64,000 nt of DNA from Allomeiothermus sp035760705 (GCA_035760705.1 DASTSL010000051.1:1-64000); one strand, 5' to 3'; positions 7,165-17,580 are shown, counted from the stretch's first letter. The notes: generated by a model not told the origin, from the sequence alone. Made by a program: numbers and translations.

Positions 7165-9261
7165 TTAACAAATCCGGCTGACTTGGATCACGATGAAATC
7201 AAAACCCTCGTTACCCTGGGGATCTCTAGCCTTGAGCCGCAAGCGCAGGGTGTCGCTGACTTCGCAACTGGTGTAGGGGATGCTGTCGCTGGGCTTCCAG
7301 TCGCCACCCGCGGCGGGCGTAACCGGATAGGTTTGGAAACCACTGCCGCTCTGTGGGTTGTAACCGGTGGTCACGTCCCAACTCAGGGTGACCGCGCCGC
7401 CCTCGGGGTCGGTGGCGCTCCCGGCGAGTTGGATTACCGTGTCTGGCCCGATATTGATGCCGTTGAGCGGTTTGGTCAGGTTGACTACTGGGGGCAGGTT
7501 GGCGGGCGGGTCTACTACGCTGACGTTCACCGTAGCGCTGGAGGCCGCCCCCTGGCTGTCGGTGCCGGTGAGGGTGAGGGTGCGCGAACCGTTGGAGGGG
7601 AAGCTCAACACCACGTCGCAGCCGCTACGCGGCGAGGGATCGCCGGGTGCGTTGCTAGTCCAGCTCAGGCTCGAGCAGGGGAGCTGGAAGTTCGCCTCGT
7701 TGCGGTCGTAGCTGACGGCCCGCAGCGTGTAGTTGACCCCCCGGAAAAACTGCTGGCCGTTGAAGGGGGTGCTGATCGCCACCGTGGGTGGGGTGTTGAC
7801 CACGTTGATGTTGAGGGTCGCGCTGCTGGTTTGGCCTTTGGAGTCGGTGGCGGTGGCGGTAATGGTGCGCGAACCCAGGGTGTTGAAGGTGTAGGCCACC
7901 TCGGGTTGGATGCCGCTACTGGCCCCGAGCACGCCCCCGGTTCCGTCGGCGGTGTTGCTCGACTTGAAGCTCACCGTGCAGCAACTGGTGCCGTCCTCGG
8001 CGTCCTTGACCTCCACTTGTAGCGTGCAGCACAGGTTCAAATCCACATCGGGGCTGCTGGGGCTGAGGAACTTGACCTGGGGGGCGGTGTTGTCGGAGTG
8101 GGCGATCTCTACGCTGTTGTCCCAGAGGTTGGTCTGGTAGTGCTTGGAATAGCCCAGCACGTCAATCTTGATCCCCACGTTGCCCTCGATTCCGCCGCTC
8201 AGCTTCCAGATCGGGTCGCGGGGGTACTTGAGGTCCAGGTGGATATAGGGGACGATCTCGATCGTAGGGCCGACCACCCCGTAAAACATCAGCTCGCCGC
8301 GCAGGGCGGCCTTGGCCTTGACCTCGAGCACCGGGGTAAAGGGGAAGGGCACGTCCACCGGCCCGGCGGCGAAGTCCAGGTCCAAGTCGCTGATGTTCTT
8401 CCAGCCGTCATCGTACTTGGCCCCCGCCACCGCGGTGAGGGTCTCGCTGGCCTGGTAGCTGATGGTGACCCCGAAGCTTCCATCGAAGCGTAGCTCGATC
8501 ACGATCTTGGGGGTGATGACCACCGGCACCGGCCCGATAAAGAAGGTCTTGGCTCCAAAGTTGAAGGTTGCCAGCGGGATGGTCTTCTTGAGGTTGGCCC
8601 CGTAGATTCCCTTCCCCGCGATCTTGAGCGCCGCAGTCTGCTTGACCCCGATCTGGCCCAAGAAGTCCAGGTCGTTGTCGTAGAGGCACAAAAAGCCGCA
8701 GTCGAGGTCCAGGTCCACCTTGATGACCGGCTTGAAGCGCACCTCGCCGCTGGCGATGATGCGGTCGTCCTTGGTGTCGGGGTCCTCGTCGGTGTCGCTG
8801 ACCAGCACGTCAATCCCGACCCGGAAGCCGCCGCCGTCGTCGGCCAAGAGCCGCACCCCCGGCTGGCTGAAGGAGGTCGAGCGCAGGTCGGAGGGTTTCA
8901 GCTCCTGCTCCACGCTCAGCTTCCCCTTCTGGATGGCATCCCCGATCTGGGCCTGGGCGGTGTGGACCAGGGTTTGGCCGCCCACCTGCTCGATCCCGGT
9001 CACCTTGCGCAAGAGGCCATCAGGGGCCTTGGCGGCGGGTTCGCTGACCAGCACGTTGCCCGCCTTGAACGCCGTCGAACCGGAGAACACCAGCGTGCCA
9101 TCGGGCCGGAATTCCTCGAGCGCCTGCCGCGCGGTGGGGTCGAGCACCTTGGTTTCCGGACGCACCACCGCTTGGGGCGGGGCCGGAGGCTGCGAGCAAG
9201 CCGCGAGAAGGGCCAGGATGGTCAGGTAGGGAAATGCTTTGCCAATAGATTTGGGTCTCAT
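7165..9261 (-). CDS. Large lipoprotein with C-terminal PKD/Ig-like domains
   Basis: The 698-residue product has a lipobox LLAAC (Cys22). Residues about 25-380 form a region without a clear family match, with aspartate-rich segments (DTDEDPDTKDDRI, DLDLDCGFLCLYDNDLDFL) that could bind calcium, and several beta strands. From residue 390 on there are three Ig/PKD-like repeats, each beginning like PPTVAISTPFNGQQF, PPVVNLTKPLNGI or APQVKFLSPSS. Clustered cysteines (NLCCTLQ, GTSCCTV) could form disulfides. It probably sits on the cell surface. Gaps of 13 and 11 bases join it to the genes on either side. Confidence 0.75.
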   Translation of the reverse strand: MRPKSIGKAFPYLTILALLAACSQPPAPPQAVVRPETKVLDPTARQALEEFRPDGTLVFSGSTAFKAGNVLVSEPAAKAPDGLLRKVTGIEQVGGQTLVHTAQAQIGDAIQKGKLSVEQELKPSDLRSTSFSQPGVRLLADDGGGFRVGIDVLVSDTDEDPDTKDDRIIASGEVRFKPVIKVDLDLDCGFLCLYDNDLDFLGQIGVKQTAALKIAGKGIYGANLKKTIPLATFNFGAKTFFIGPVPVVITPKIVIELRFDGSFGVTISYQASETLTAVAGAKYDDGWKNISDLDLDFAAGPVDVPFPFTPVLEVKAKAALRGELMFYGVVGPTIEIVPYIHLDLKYPRDPIWKLSGGIEGNVGIKIDVLGYSKHYQTNLWDNSVEIAHSDNTAPQVKFLSPSSPDVDLNLCCTLQVEVKDAEDGTSCCTVSFKSSNTADGTGGVLGASSGIQPEVAYTFNTLGSRTITATATDSKGQTSSATLNINVVNTPPTVAISTPFNGQQFFRGVNYTLRAVSYDRNEANFQLPCSSLSWTSNAPGDPSPRSGCDVVLSFPSNGSRTLTLTGTDSQGAASSATVNVSVVDPPANLPPVVNLTKPLNGINIGPDTVIQLAGSATDPEGGAVTLSWDVTTGYNPQSGSGFQTYPVTPAAGGDWKPSDSIPYTSCEVSDTLRLRLKARDPQGNEGFDFIVIQVSRIC

Positions 9262-9274
9262 AATTTACCTCGCT

Positions 9275-10945
9275 TTAGGGCTGGATCACCGTCTTGGTGC
9301 TAAAAGAACCCGTGACCTTGGCGGCGATGCCCTTGCCTGTGGCATCGGTCGCGCTGCGCAGTTCCCAGGTGACGGTTTTGCCAAAGCCATAGGGGCTGCT
9401 GGGGGTAAAGGTCATCTCCGTGTGGTCGGTGCTCCAACTCAGGCTGCCGCTCTTGCCCCCATTCCCGCTCACCTCCACTACGAAGCCGGTGGCGTTGAGC
9501 CCGACGCTGGAGGGGTTCATGGGTTCGGAGAAGGTCAGGAGGATCGGGGAGCCCACCGCGACGTTGATGGGGGGGCCAAACTTACCCGAAGGGCTCACCT
9601 TGATCACCCGCGGGGCAAAATCGTCGGTGGTGAAGCTGAACTGGTATGGGGCTGCCAGCCGGTTGCCGGCGGTGTCGCTGGCGCTGGTGCCGAGGGTGAC
9701 GGTATAGGCGGTGAGCTGCTGGAGATAACCGGTGGAGGTGCAGTCGGCGGTGTTACCCCGCCAGGTCCAGGTGCAGTTGATCGGGGGTTGGCTCAGGAAA
9801 GCGTCCTGCACCGACTGCTGGTTCATGGCTTCGCTAAAGCCGATCGAGATGACCGGATGGGGGGTGTCGGAGCGATAGGTTCCCCCGTGCATCACCACCG
9901 TGGGTAGGGTGGTGTCGGGCGTGGCCCGCAGCGAGAACGCCACTTTGGTCTGAGGGGCCAGTTCATTCCCGGCCTTATCCTTGGCGAAGAGCACCAGCAC
10001 GTGGGTCTTCCCGGACTGGATTTGGTCGGTGGGAGTGAGCTGCACCAGCGTGTCGCCGGCGCTCCAGGTGGGGGTGCCGAAGTTGGCCAGCGAGGGGTTG
10101 GTGCAGGTGGCGCTCGCGGGCGGGTCAGTGCCGACACACAGGCCGACCTCGAGCGAGATCGGGTCCATCGGCTCGGAGAAGGTGAAGCGCAAGACCGGCA
10201 CCAGGGCCAAGTCCTGGGTCCCATGGGCGGGTTCGCTGGAAACCAGCCTGGGAGCGGTCATGTCCTTGGGAGTCACCGAGCCCACCGCAGACCGGGCGGA
10301 GTGGTTGCCGCTGCTGTCACGGGCGTCCACCGCGAAAAAATAGGTCTTGCCGTTCTCGAGCCCGCCGATAGTGGTTTTGAGGCTGGGTTTGTCCACGCTG
10401 ACCGAGTTGTCCAGTGCGCTGGCGCTCAGCCCGAAGAACACCGTGTAGGCGGCCAGGTCGGGCTCGGGGCTGGCGTTCCACTCCAGGCTGAATTCGCCGT
10501 CCCCTGGGGTGGCTTTGACCCCGGTCGGGGTGGCGGGTGGGGTGGCGTCGGGTGGGGCCAGGGTTTGAAAGCTGAGGGTCTTGCTCCCGCTGAGCGGGTT
10601 GCCCGCGAGGTCTTTGCCCTCTACGGCGAAGGTGTAGCCGCTTCCCGCTTGCCAGCCGCCGGGCGGGGTGTAGACCACGGTTTTGCCGTCGTTCCACACC
10701 GCAGTCCCCAGGTTGGTTGCCGGGGTCGGGACGACCTGGACCGAGCCCTGATTCATAGCCTCGGAGAAGACGATAGAAAGCTTGGCGGAGATGGCGATAT
10801 CGCTGGCTCCGTTGGCGGGGATGCTCGAGACGATGGCAGGGGGGGTGGTGTCGGCGGGGTTTTGGCAGGCGAATAGGGTCAGGGCACAGATCAGCCCGGC
10901 TCCCCAGCGCCGCGTCTGGAAAACCTGCCGGAGATTCTTCGGCAT
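9275..10945 (-). CDS. Lipoprotein with tandem SbsA-type Ig-like and fibronectin-like domains
   Basis: The 556-residue product has a lipobox LTLFAC (Cys27). It then carries four Big_5/SbsA Ig-like domains, recognisable from phrases such as PPAIVSSIPANGASDIAI...FSEAMN, APRLVSSEPAHGTQDLAL...FSEPMD, and APRVIKVSPSGKFG...FSEPMN. A fibronectin type III-like domain lies near residues 135-225 (PATPTGVKATPGDGEFSLEWNA). Such domains build elongated stalks in S-layer and adhesion proteins. It is the first long gene of the operon, following a 30-residue leader ORF by three bases. Confidence 0.8.
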   Translation of the reverse strand: MPKNLRQVFQTRRWGAGLICALTLFACQNPADTTPPAIVSSIPANGASDIAISAKLSIVFSEAMNQGSVQVVPTPATNLGTAVWNDGKTVVYTPPGGWQAGSGYTFAVEGKDLAGNPLSGSKTLSFQTLAPPDATPPATPTGVKATPGDGEFSLEWNASPEPDLAAYTVFFGLSASALDNSVSVDKPSLKTTIGGLENGKTYFFAVDARDSSGNHSARSAVGSVTPKDMTAPRLVSSEPAHGTQDLALVPVLRFTFSEPMDPISLEVGLCVGTDPPASATCTNPSLANFGTPTWSAGDTLVQLTPTDQIQSGKTHVLVLFAKDKAGNELAPQTKVAFSLRATPDTTLPTVVMHGGTYRSDTPHPVISIGFSEAMNQQSVQDAFLSQPPINCTWTWRGNTADCTSTGYLQQLTAYTVTLGTSASDTAGNRLAAPYQFSFTTDDFAPRVIKVSPSGKFGPPINVAVGSPILLTFSEPMNPSSVGLNATGFVVEVSGNGGKSGSLSWSTDHTEMTFTPSSPYGFGKTVTWELRSATDATGKGIAAKVTGSFSTKTVIQP

Positions 10946-10948
10946 CGC

Positions 10949-11041
10949 TTACTCCCTGCCCCTTAGGCCCTCGCCGGGCGCCCCGGCCCGCTTGCAGAGC
11001 ATGAGGTTCAAATTCTCCTGAATGGAAACGGTTGGCTGCAT
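10949..11041 (-). CDS. 30-residue leader ORF of the surface operon
   Basis: ATG at 11041 is preceded by GGAGG with five-base spacing and reads 30 codons (MQPTVSIQENLNLMLCKRAG...) to a TAA at 10951-10949. The next gene starts three bases later, so translation may be coupled. No signal peptide or known motif. It could be a leader peptide or a small protein. Confidence 0.5.
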   Translation of the reverse strand: MQPTVSIQENLNLMLCKRAGAPGEGLRGRE

Positions 11042-11549
11042 AGGTTCCTCCGCTGGGTAGATAGTCGGCGGATGGGCGTTACAGCCCCGTTATTTCTCGG
11101 GGAGTGTTACAGGACACTATGGAATATGAAGCGGAACGGTGAGACCTGGGGATGTTTGCGGGAGTGGTTTGGAGTTAGAGGATGCGCGAGCAACCCCCCG
11201 CCCGCGGATGGGGATGGGCAGTTCGTTGACGACCGAGCACCAGTGCTCGAGCCTTTCGCACCGGGTACCGGGCGGGATCGGCCCACAACGACCCACAGGT
11301 TTCTCGGCTTTGGCCGGTGTGAGTGCGTCCGCAATAGAAATGCCGGGTTGGAGCGCGGATCCATGCCTGGCTACAGCAGCCATCCCAGCGCGGGCCGCTT
11401 TTGCCTGCGCCGATCATGGCTACTTCGCGGCTGCCGCTCAACCGACTCGTTTTTGCTGAAGACGGCTGTAGGCTTACGGCGGCGCGTCCTCACTCGTTAT
11501 GTTTCTATCGTGGGGATGCGAGCAGTAAACGAAGACCGCTCCGGGCCGC
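11042..11549. other. Intergenic region without a recognised gene
   Basis: Short overlapping frames exist on both strands, but none matches a family I know and none has a good start. Near 11060-11105 the word CTGTAAC occurs twice on the minus strand around a CCCCG/CGGGG hairpin upstream of the surface operon, which may be its control region. The segment 11521-11545 resembles 59960-59985 (CAGYAAACGARGACCGC). Confidence 0.5.
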
Positions 11550-12983
11550 TTAGAGCCCGTGCTCGAGCTGATAGGCGTGGGCCGAGGCTGCCCAGTCGGC
11601 CCCCTCGGGCTGGCCAGAGAGCCGCTCGAGGGCTTCCAGCACCCTCGAGGCCCGCACTACCTGGGGGTCACCGAACTGTTGCAGGTACAGCTTGAGCCGG
11701 TGGCGGTTGGTGCGGAGCGCACCGGGGCTCATCTGGGCGGTGTCACCCTCGATCAGCCGCACCAGAGCGGTGGTGTTGGGGTGGGTGACCCCGGCGATGC
11801 TGAGGCCCTTGGGGCTCGCCAGGAGGAGGTGGGCTGCCGCGTGGCGCTCGAGGGGCGGGCAGCCCCCCGGACCGGCCAGGAGCAGGGCGGTGGCGTAGGG
11901 CATAGCCCGGGGGATCAGCCGGAAGATCAGCGACTCGGGGTGGATGCGCCGGGTCGCCAGCCAGCGGACCTCTCCCACCAGGGCTGGGGGGTTGTACTCC
12001 GGCAGGAGGTGGGGGGCCAAAACCAGCAACTCGAGCAGCCCCATCCCCCGCACGAAACGCAAATCCCACTCGCAGCGCGGGATAAAGGCCGCCTGGAAGT
12101 GCGCGAGCGCCTCTTCGTAGCGACCCTTGCTCAAGCAAGCCCAGCCGAAGGCCAAGCTCCACTCGGCGTGGGGGCGGGGGTGAAAGCTGGGGTCGGGTGG
12201 GTCACCGGCCAGCACCAAGTCGGCGTCCAGGCGCAGCAGGCCCTTGATGGCATGGAGCCGGCCCCGGTAGCGTGGCTGCAGCCGGTACCAGTCGCTCTCG
12301 TCGTCGAGGCGGTTCAGCACCAGCATCAGCTCGACGAAATGCTGGCCGTTGAGCGGTTTGGGAACCTCCAGGGTGAAGCGCAAGGCCCGGTCGTAGAGGC
12401 CCTGTCGGGCGATCAGCCGCACCAGGCACATATAGGCCATCACCCGGGCCTCCTGCGAGGGGGCGTGGGTCACCGCTTCGCGCAAGTCGCCCTCGAGCCG
12501 CACCGGGTCGAAGTCCTCGCCGCCCGGCTCCTCCAGGGAGCGGCGGCACTCCTCGGCGTGCAAGGCGCAGACCTCGGCGAAGCGGCTCATCCTGGCCCCC
12601 TTGGCCTCCGCCAGGGCCTGGCGGGCCAGCCGGGCGGCCTCGGTGTGGCGGGCCAGGTGGAAGAGGGCCTTGGAGCGCTCGAGCAAAACCCGGGCCCGGG
12701 CCTCGGGATGCTCCTCCGGGATCGCCGCCCGGGCGACCTGGCTGAACTGGTGCCGCTCCACCCAGATTGCCAGCCGCAAGGCCTCGGCCAGGGGGTGCGC
12801 GAGGGAGCCCAGGGTGGCGTCGGCTTCCTCCAGGTGGCCCAGCATGAGTTGCACGTAGGCCAGCCGGGCCTCGCGCAGCGGTGAGGCGGGCAGCGCTTGC
12901 AGGCGGGTAAGCAGCTCGAGGCTAGGCTCCGCGCTGAGGGCATCCCAGGCGGTGGGGGAGGCGAGGTCATCCTCGAGGGGCAT
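11550..12983 (-). CDS. TPR-like helical repeat protein of unknown function
   Basis: The 477-residue protein consists of paired helices of about 35 residues with the alanine/leucine spacing of tetratricopeptide repeats (for example ERSKALFHLARHTEAARLAR, and WACLSKGRYEEALAHFQAAF). It resembles the C-terminal sensor part of BTAD/LuxR-type ATPase regulators but has no P-loop and no clear DNA-binding domain. The final segment (GALRTNRHRLKLYLQQFGDP) looks slightly like a winged-helix recognition helix and could bind DNA. The start may be ATG at 12983 or TTG at 12989; no good ribosome site is seen. Function is unknown; a protein-protein adapter is a reasonable guess. Confidence 0.6.
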   Translation of the reverse strand: MPLEDDLASPTAWDALSAEPSLELLTRLQALPASPLREARLAYVQLMLGHLEEADATLGSLAHPLAEALRLAIWVERHQFSQVARAAIPEEHPEARARVLLERSKALFHLARHTEAARLARQALAEAKGARMSRFAEVCALHAEECRRSLEEPGGEDFDPVRLEGDLREAVTHAPSQEARVMAYMCLVRLIARQGLYDRALRFTLEVPKPLNGQHFVELMLVLNRLDDESDWYRLQPRYRGRLHAIKGLLRLDADLVLAGDPPDPSFHPRPHAEWSLAFGWACLSKGRYEEALAHFQAAFIPRCEWDLRFVRGMGLLELLVLAPHLLPEYNPPALVGEVRWLATRRIHPESLIFRLIPRAMPYATALLLAGPGGCPPLERHAAAHLLLASPKGLSIAGVTHPNTTALVRLIEGDTAQMSPGALRTNRHRLKLYLQQFGDPQVVRASRVLEALERLSGQPEGADWAASAHAYQLEHGL

Positions 12984-13136
12984 AAGCAAAACCGCAGCCG
13001 GATGGCGTTTACCTACGCTCCAGGGTGGGATCGCGGCAAGTCGTTCCCCAGGCTGCGGTTAAAGACCAGCTTAGCCAAAACCTGCTGAGAAAGCCAAAAC
13101 GCGAGAGAAAAGCCCGGTTTGTGCGGGGCGCTCGAT

Positions 13137-13166
13137 AGAAAAACCCCCTTCCCAGCGGGAAGGGGG
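13137..13166 (-). terminator. Terminator of groES-groEL
   Basis: A perfect ten-base stem (CCCCCTTCCC and complement) with a three-base loop is followed on the minus strand by GTTTTTCTAT, 17 bases after the groEL stop. Confidence 0.85.
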
Positions 13167-13182
13167 TCACTAAACGCGGGGT

Positions 13183-14823
<1,641 letters not shown>

Positions 14824-14918
14824 GATTTGCTCCTTTCAGTCGGGTCTTATGCCTTACTTCACCCGTCTTACGCTATATTTTTTGCCTAAGACGTTCGACG
14901 TAGGACCTACGACTTTGT

Positions 14919-15215
14919 TTACATCACCGCCAGCAGGTCGCGCTCGGAGAGGATGATGTACTCCTCGCCGTCGATCTCGATCTCGGTGCCGCCGTACTTG
15001 GCGAACACCACGGTGTCGCCCTCCTTGACCTCGAGGGCCACCTTGGTCCCATTGTCGAGGGTGCGGCCCGTGCCCACCGCGATGACCTTACCCTTCTGGG
15101 GCTTCTCCTTGGCAGTGTCGGGGAGGACGATTCCCCCCTTGGTCTTGGCCTCTTCCTCGATGCGCTTGACCACCACACGGTCGCCGAGGGGTTTGAGCAT
15201 GGTTGCGGTTGCCAT
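14919..15215 (-). CDS. groES: Co-chaperonin GroES (10 kDa)
   Basis: The 98-residue product has the GroES core: LKPLGDRVVVKRIEEEAKTK, the mobile loop KGGIVLPDTAKEKP that contacts GroEL, and the final GTEIEIDGEEYIILSERDLLAVM. It forms the seven-subunit lid of the chaperonin. The start ATG at 15215 has GAGGACAAG upstream; a second ATG six codons in is less likely. The gene is first in the groES-groEL operon, behind a promoter and a CIRCE-like operator, so heat-shock control by an HrcA-type repressor is plausible. Confidence 0.98.
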   Translation of the reverse strand: MATATMLKPLGDRVVVKRIEEEAKTKGGIVLPDTAKEKPQKGKVIAVGTGRTLDNGTKVALEVKEGDTVVFAKYGGTEIEIDGEEYIILSERDLLAVM

Positions 15216-15238
15216 AACTTGTCCTCCTCTGGTGTTGA

Positions 15239-15265
15239 TTGACAGTCATGGGTTTAGAGTGTCAA
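15239..15265. promoter_or_regulatory. CIRCE-like operator of groES
   Basis: Arms TTGACAGTC and GAGTGTCAA flank a nine-base spacer, the exact 9-9-9 layout of CIRCE (TTAGCACTC-N9-GAGTGCTAA). The GAGTG/CACTC core is kept but the outer bases differ (TTGAC instead of TTAGC). It lies between promoter and start codon. Confidence 0.6.
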
Positions 15266-15274
15266 CCCAAGACA

Positions 15275-15306
15275 ATAGTATTTTGCAAACTCCGCCGGAT
15301 TGTCAA
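15275..15306 (-). promoter_or_regulatory. Promoter of groES-groEL
   Basis: TTGACA (15306-15301) and TACTAT (15280-15275) with a 20-base spacer, longer than the usual 17. The -35 matches consensus. The CIRCE-like site lies immediately downstream. Confidence 0.5.
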
Positions 15307-15350
15307 GGGTCTGGACTATAAAGTTGAGTGCGTCTTAATCAACCCCCGGC

Positions 15351-16148
15351 TTAGCCCCGCGATATTCGCTGTCGGAAGGCTTCGTAAAGCAGTAGTGCCG
15401 CTGAAACGGAGACGTTGAGGCTGTCGGCTTGGCCCTGCATGGGAATCCGCACCTTGGTCTGGGCGGCCTCGAGCCATGCCGCGCTCAGCCCCTCGTGCTC
15501 CGGTCCCACCGCGATAGCGACCGGCCCGCGCAGGTCGGCCTCCCAGTACAGGGTGGGGGTGTGGGGGGTGGTGGCGACGAGCGGGAGGCGTTGCCGCTCG
15601 AGCCAGCCCAAGACCTCGGATTCGGAGGCGGCCAGCGTCGGCAGCGAGAAGATCACCCCGGTGCTGTTGCGGATCACCTGGGGGCTGTAGAGGTCCACCC
15701 CGCCCGCCACCATCACCGCGTCGGCCCCGGCGGCGTCCGCCGAGCGCAGCAGAGCGCCCAGGTTGCCGGGTTTCTCGAGCCCCACCGCCACCAGGATCAG
15801 CGCGTCGGGGGAGGGTCGGTAGCTCTCCAGCGCTCGTTGGGGCATCCGGGCCACCGCGATCAGCCCTGCCGGGTTCTCCCGGCTGCTGAGCCTCTTCAAG
15901 ACCGGCTCGGACACCTCGAACAGCGCTAGCCGTTCGACCCTACCCAATGCGGTGTATACCTGCTGCTCCTCGGGGTTCAACCCGCCTTCCCAAACCAGGG
16001 CTTGCTCGAGTTCGACCCCTGCTTGCAAGGCCCGCTCGATCTCGCGGGCTCCTTCGATCAGGAACCGCCGCTCGCGCTCGCGGTGTTTGCGCTCGAGGAG
16101 CCGGGCGAGTTCCTTGACGCGGGGGTTGGCGGTGCTGGTGATGCGCAT
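15351..16148 (-). CDS. TrmH/SpoU-family RNA 2'-O-methyltransferase
   Basis: Starting at the ATG at 16148 (MRITSTANPRVKEL, the usual N-terminus), the product has 265 residues. It carries the N-terminal substrate-binding domain (KHRERERRFLIEGAREIERAL) and the SPOUT knot with motif 1 NLGALLRSADAAGADAV, motif 2 AIAVGPEHEGLS and motif 3 IPMQGQADSLNVSVSAALLLYEAFRQ. Such enzymes methylate ribose in rRNA or tRNA; the exact nucleotide cannot be read. An upstream in-frame start at 16187 lies inside a palindromic repeat and is unlikely. Confidence 0.88.
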   Translation of the reverse strand: MRITSTANPRVKELARLLERKHRERERRFLIEGAREIERALQAGVELEQALVWEGGLNPEEQQVYTALGRVERLALFEVSEPVLKRLSSRENPAGLIAVARMPQRALESYRPSPDALILVAVGLEKPGNLGALLRSADAAGADAVMVAGGVDLYSPQVIRNSTGVIFSLPTLAASESEVLGWLERQRLPLVATTPHTPTLYWEADLRGPVAIAVGPEHEGLSAAWLEAAQTKVRIPMQGQADSLNVSVSAALLLYEAFRQRISRG

Positions 16149-16206
16149 AGGGATAAGCCGTGAGCGATAAGCCTTAAGCCTGCTCATCGCTTATAGCTTA
16201 TCGCCT
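16149..16206. repeat. Palindromic GCGATAAGC/GCTTATCGC repeat
   Basis: Several near-copies of the word GCGATAAGC occur in both orientations (16164-16172 and 16196-16204 are perfect inverses). A similar AGCTAATGGCTAAAAG-type array lies at 50020-50084. It looks like an intergenic palindromic repeat, and may end transcripts. Confidence 0.45.
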
Positions 16207-16210
16207 GTTT

Positions 16211-16663
16211 TCAGCGCGGCAGCATCGGCCTCAGATACTCGACCGCTTGCTTGTAGTCGAAGGTGTACACCGCACCGGTGGGGCCGGTGATCTCGAGGGT
16301 ATCCTCGCCCGGATACCAGACCCGCCGCAAAAGCATCGCCCCGCCCGGCTCGATCGTCTCGACCTCCCCGGCCATGTAGGAAGCTTCGACGGGCACGCTC
16401 GACTCGGGAGAGTAATCGCTGGTGGGGTCGGGGCCGCCCTCGAGTTCCACGGTGTTGGTGGAGATGCCCTCGGCGGACATCGGGGAGAAGAAAGGGTCCT
16501 GGTCGGTGCCGTCCTCGAGCCGGGCGAGTGCTGCGGCCAGGTCGAAGGCGTTCACCAGGATGCGGTTGGCGTTGGGGGAGTCCAGAAAAAGCGCGATGAC
16601 CTCGGAGTCCTGGTTATCGGGGTCGAAGGCTGCGCGCAAACCCTCGGGGGCAGGAGTCGCCAT
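16211..16663 (-). CDS. Acidic protein, paralogue of 18179-18595
   Basis: The 150-residue acidic protein shares its last 40 residues closely with the product of 18179-18595: LLRRVWYPGEDTLEITGPTG versus VLRRLLYPGEDTLEISSPSG, then AVYTFDY and EYLRPMLPR/EYLRPLLPR. The N-terminal halves share only acidic character and the pattern L-A-AL-RLE-G. No signal peptide or known domain. TACAGT lies six bases before the ATG at 16663, which supports that start over the upstream in-frame ATG at 16711. The pair is probably lineage-specific; function unknown. Confidence 0.75.
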   Translation of the reverse strand: MATPAPEGLRAAFDPDNQDSEVIALFLDSPNANRILVNAFDLAAALARLEDGTDQDPFFSPMSAEGISTNTVELEGGPDPTSDYSPESSVPVEASYMAGEVETIEPGGAMLLRRVWYPGEDTLEITGPTGAVYTFDYKQAVEYLRPMLPR

Positions 16664-16727
16664 ACCGTCACTGTAGAGGCCCCCTGGGAAGGGGCCTGTT
16701 AGGTGGCTCATAGCGGTCGATAGGCGA

Positions 16728-17564
16728 CTAACGCTGATCGGCGGTGGCCAGCACCGCCCCCAGCGCGGTCGCCGCCCCCCTCCTCTTTGGGATGAGGGGT
16801 CTAGGCTCGGCCTGGTAAAACTCCCACACCGCTAAGATAGCCTTGCGGATTGGCTCCAGGTCGGGCAGGTGGCCCACCACCACCACCTCGCGCAGCCCGG
16901 CGGCCTTGGCCGCGTTGAGGGCGATCACCCCGATCACCTGGCCGACCATCACCACCAGCCCGGCGGCGATGTCTTCGCGCTGGGGGGAGGCTAGAAGGTT
17001 CCCCACCTTGCCGAAGTTGACCGCGGTGGCCGAAGCCGGTAGGTGGCCGATCCCCCCGCCGATGACGTCCTTGAGGGTGGAGTCCACCTCGGCAGGGTCC
17101 CCCAGCGCGGCCAGGTGGGCGATCTCGAGCGGATGGCTGGTCCCGATCAAGAGCTTGGAGAGCCCCAGCAGGGTCCCCCCGCCCACCGCGCTCCCGGTGA
17201 GATGTTGGGCCTCACGGCCTCGGGCAGCGATCATCGCGGTCCCGGTTCCCGCCGAGACCACCAGGGCTTCCTCTAACCCCGCCAGGGCCAGTCCCCCACG
17301 CCCCACCGACTCGGCCTCCCCGGCCTTGTGGATGGGAACCCCCTCGATCTCGTCGGGGAGGGTGCGGTGGAGTCCGCCGGTGGCGGCGATGGCCTCGAGT
17401 TCACCGATCTCCCGGTTCCCTGCGGCCAGGGCCTTGTGCAAGAGCGCTTCGCTGGCCGGGCCGGCGTGGTGCAAAACCCAGTGCTCGAGCAGCTTCCCCC
17501 CGCGCACCAGCACCACGTCGGTGTTGGTGAGGCCAAAATCAATCCCGATTCTCAAGCCGGACAT
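16728..17564 (-). CDS. coaW: Type II pantothenate kinase
   Basis: The 278-residue product phosphorylates pantothenate, the first step of coenzyme A synthesis. It shows the ASKHA fold: GIDFGLTNTDVVLV at the N-terminus (phosphate 1 loop), AIAATGGLHRTL, the adenosine region VVSAGTGTAMIAA, and the type II signature GSAVGGGTLLGLSKLL. Staphylococcal CoaW has the same length and motifs and is not feedback-inhibited by CoA; whether that holds here is not known. TAGGAT lies six bases before the ATG. Its promoter region overlaps the start of a divergent SDR remnant. Confidence 0.88.
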   Translation of the reverse strand: MSGLRIGIDFGLTNTDVVLVRGGKLLEHWVLHHAGPASEALLHKALAAGNREIGELEAIAATGGLHRTLPDEIEGVPIHKAGEAESVGRGGLALAGLEEALVVSAGTGTAMIAARGREAQHLTGSAVGGGTLLGLSKLLIGTSHPLEIAHLAALGDPAEVDSTLKDVIGGGIGHLPASATAVNFGKVGNLLASPQREDIAAGLVVMVGQVIGVIALNAAKAAGLREVVVVGHLPDLEPIRKAILAVWEFYQAEPRPLIPKRRGAATALGAVLATADQR

Positions 17565-17580
17565 GGGCCTATCCTAAGGC

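Noticed and set aside
11107..11441. Short minus-strand frames between the surface operon and the TPR-like gene
   Set aside because: Three overlapping frames are equally open, none has a ribosome site or family match.
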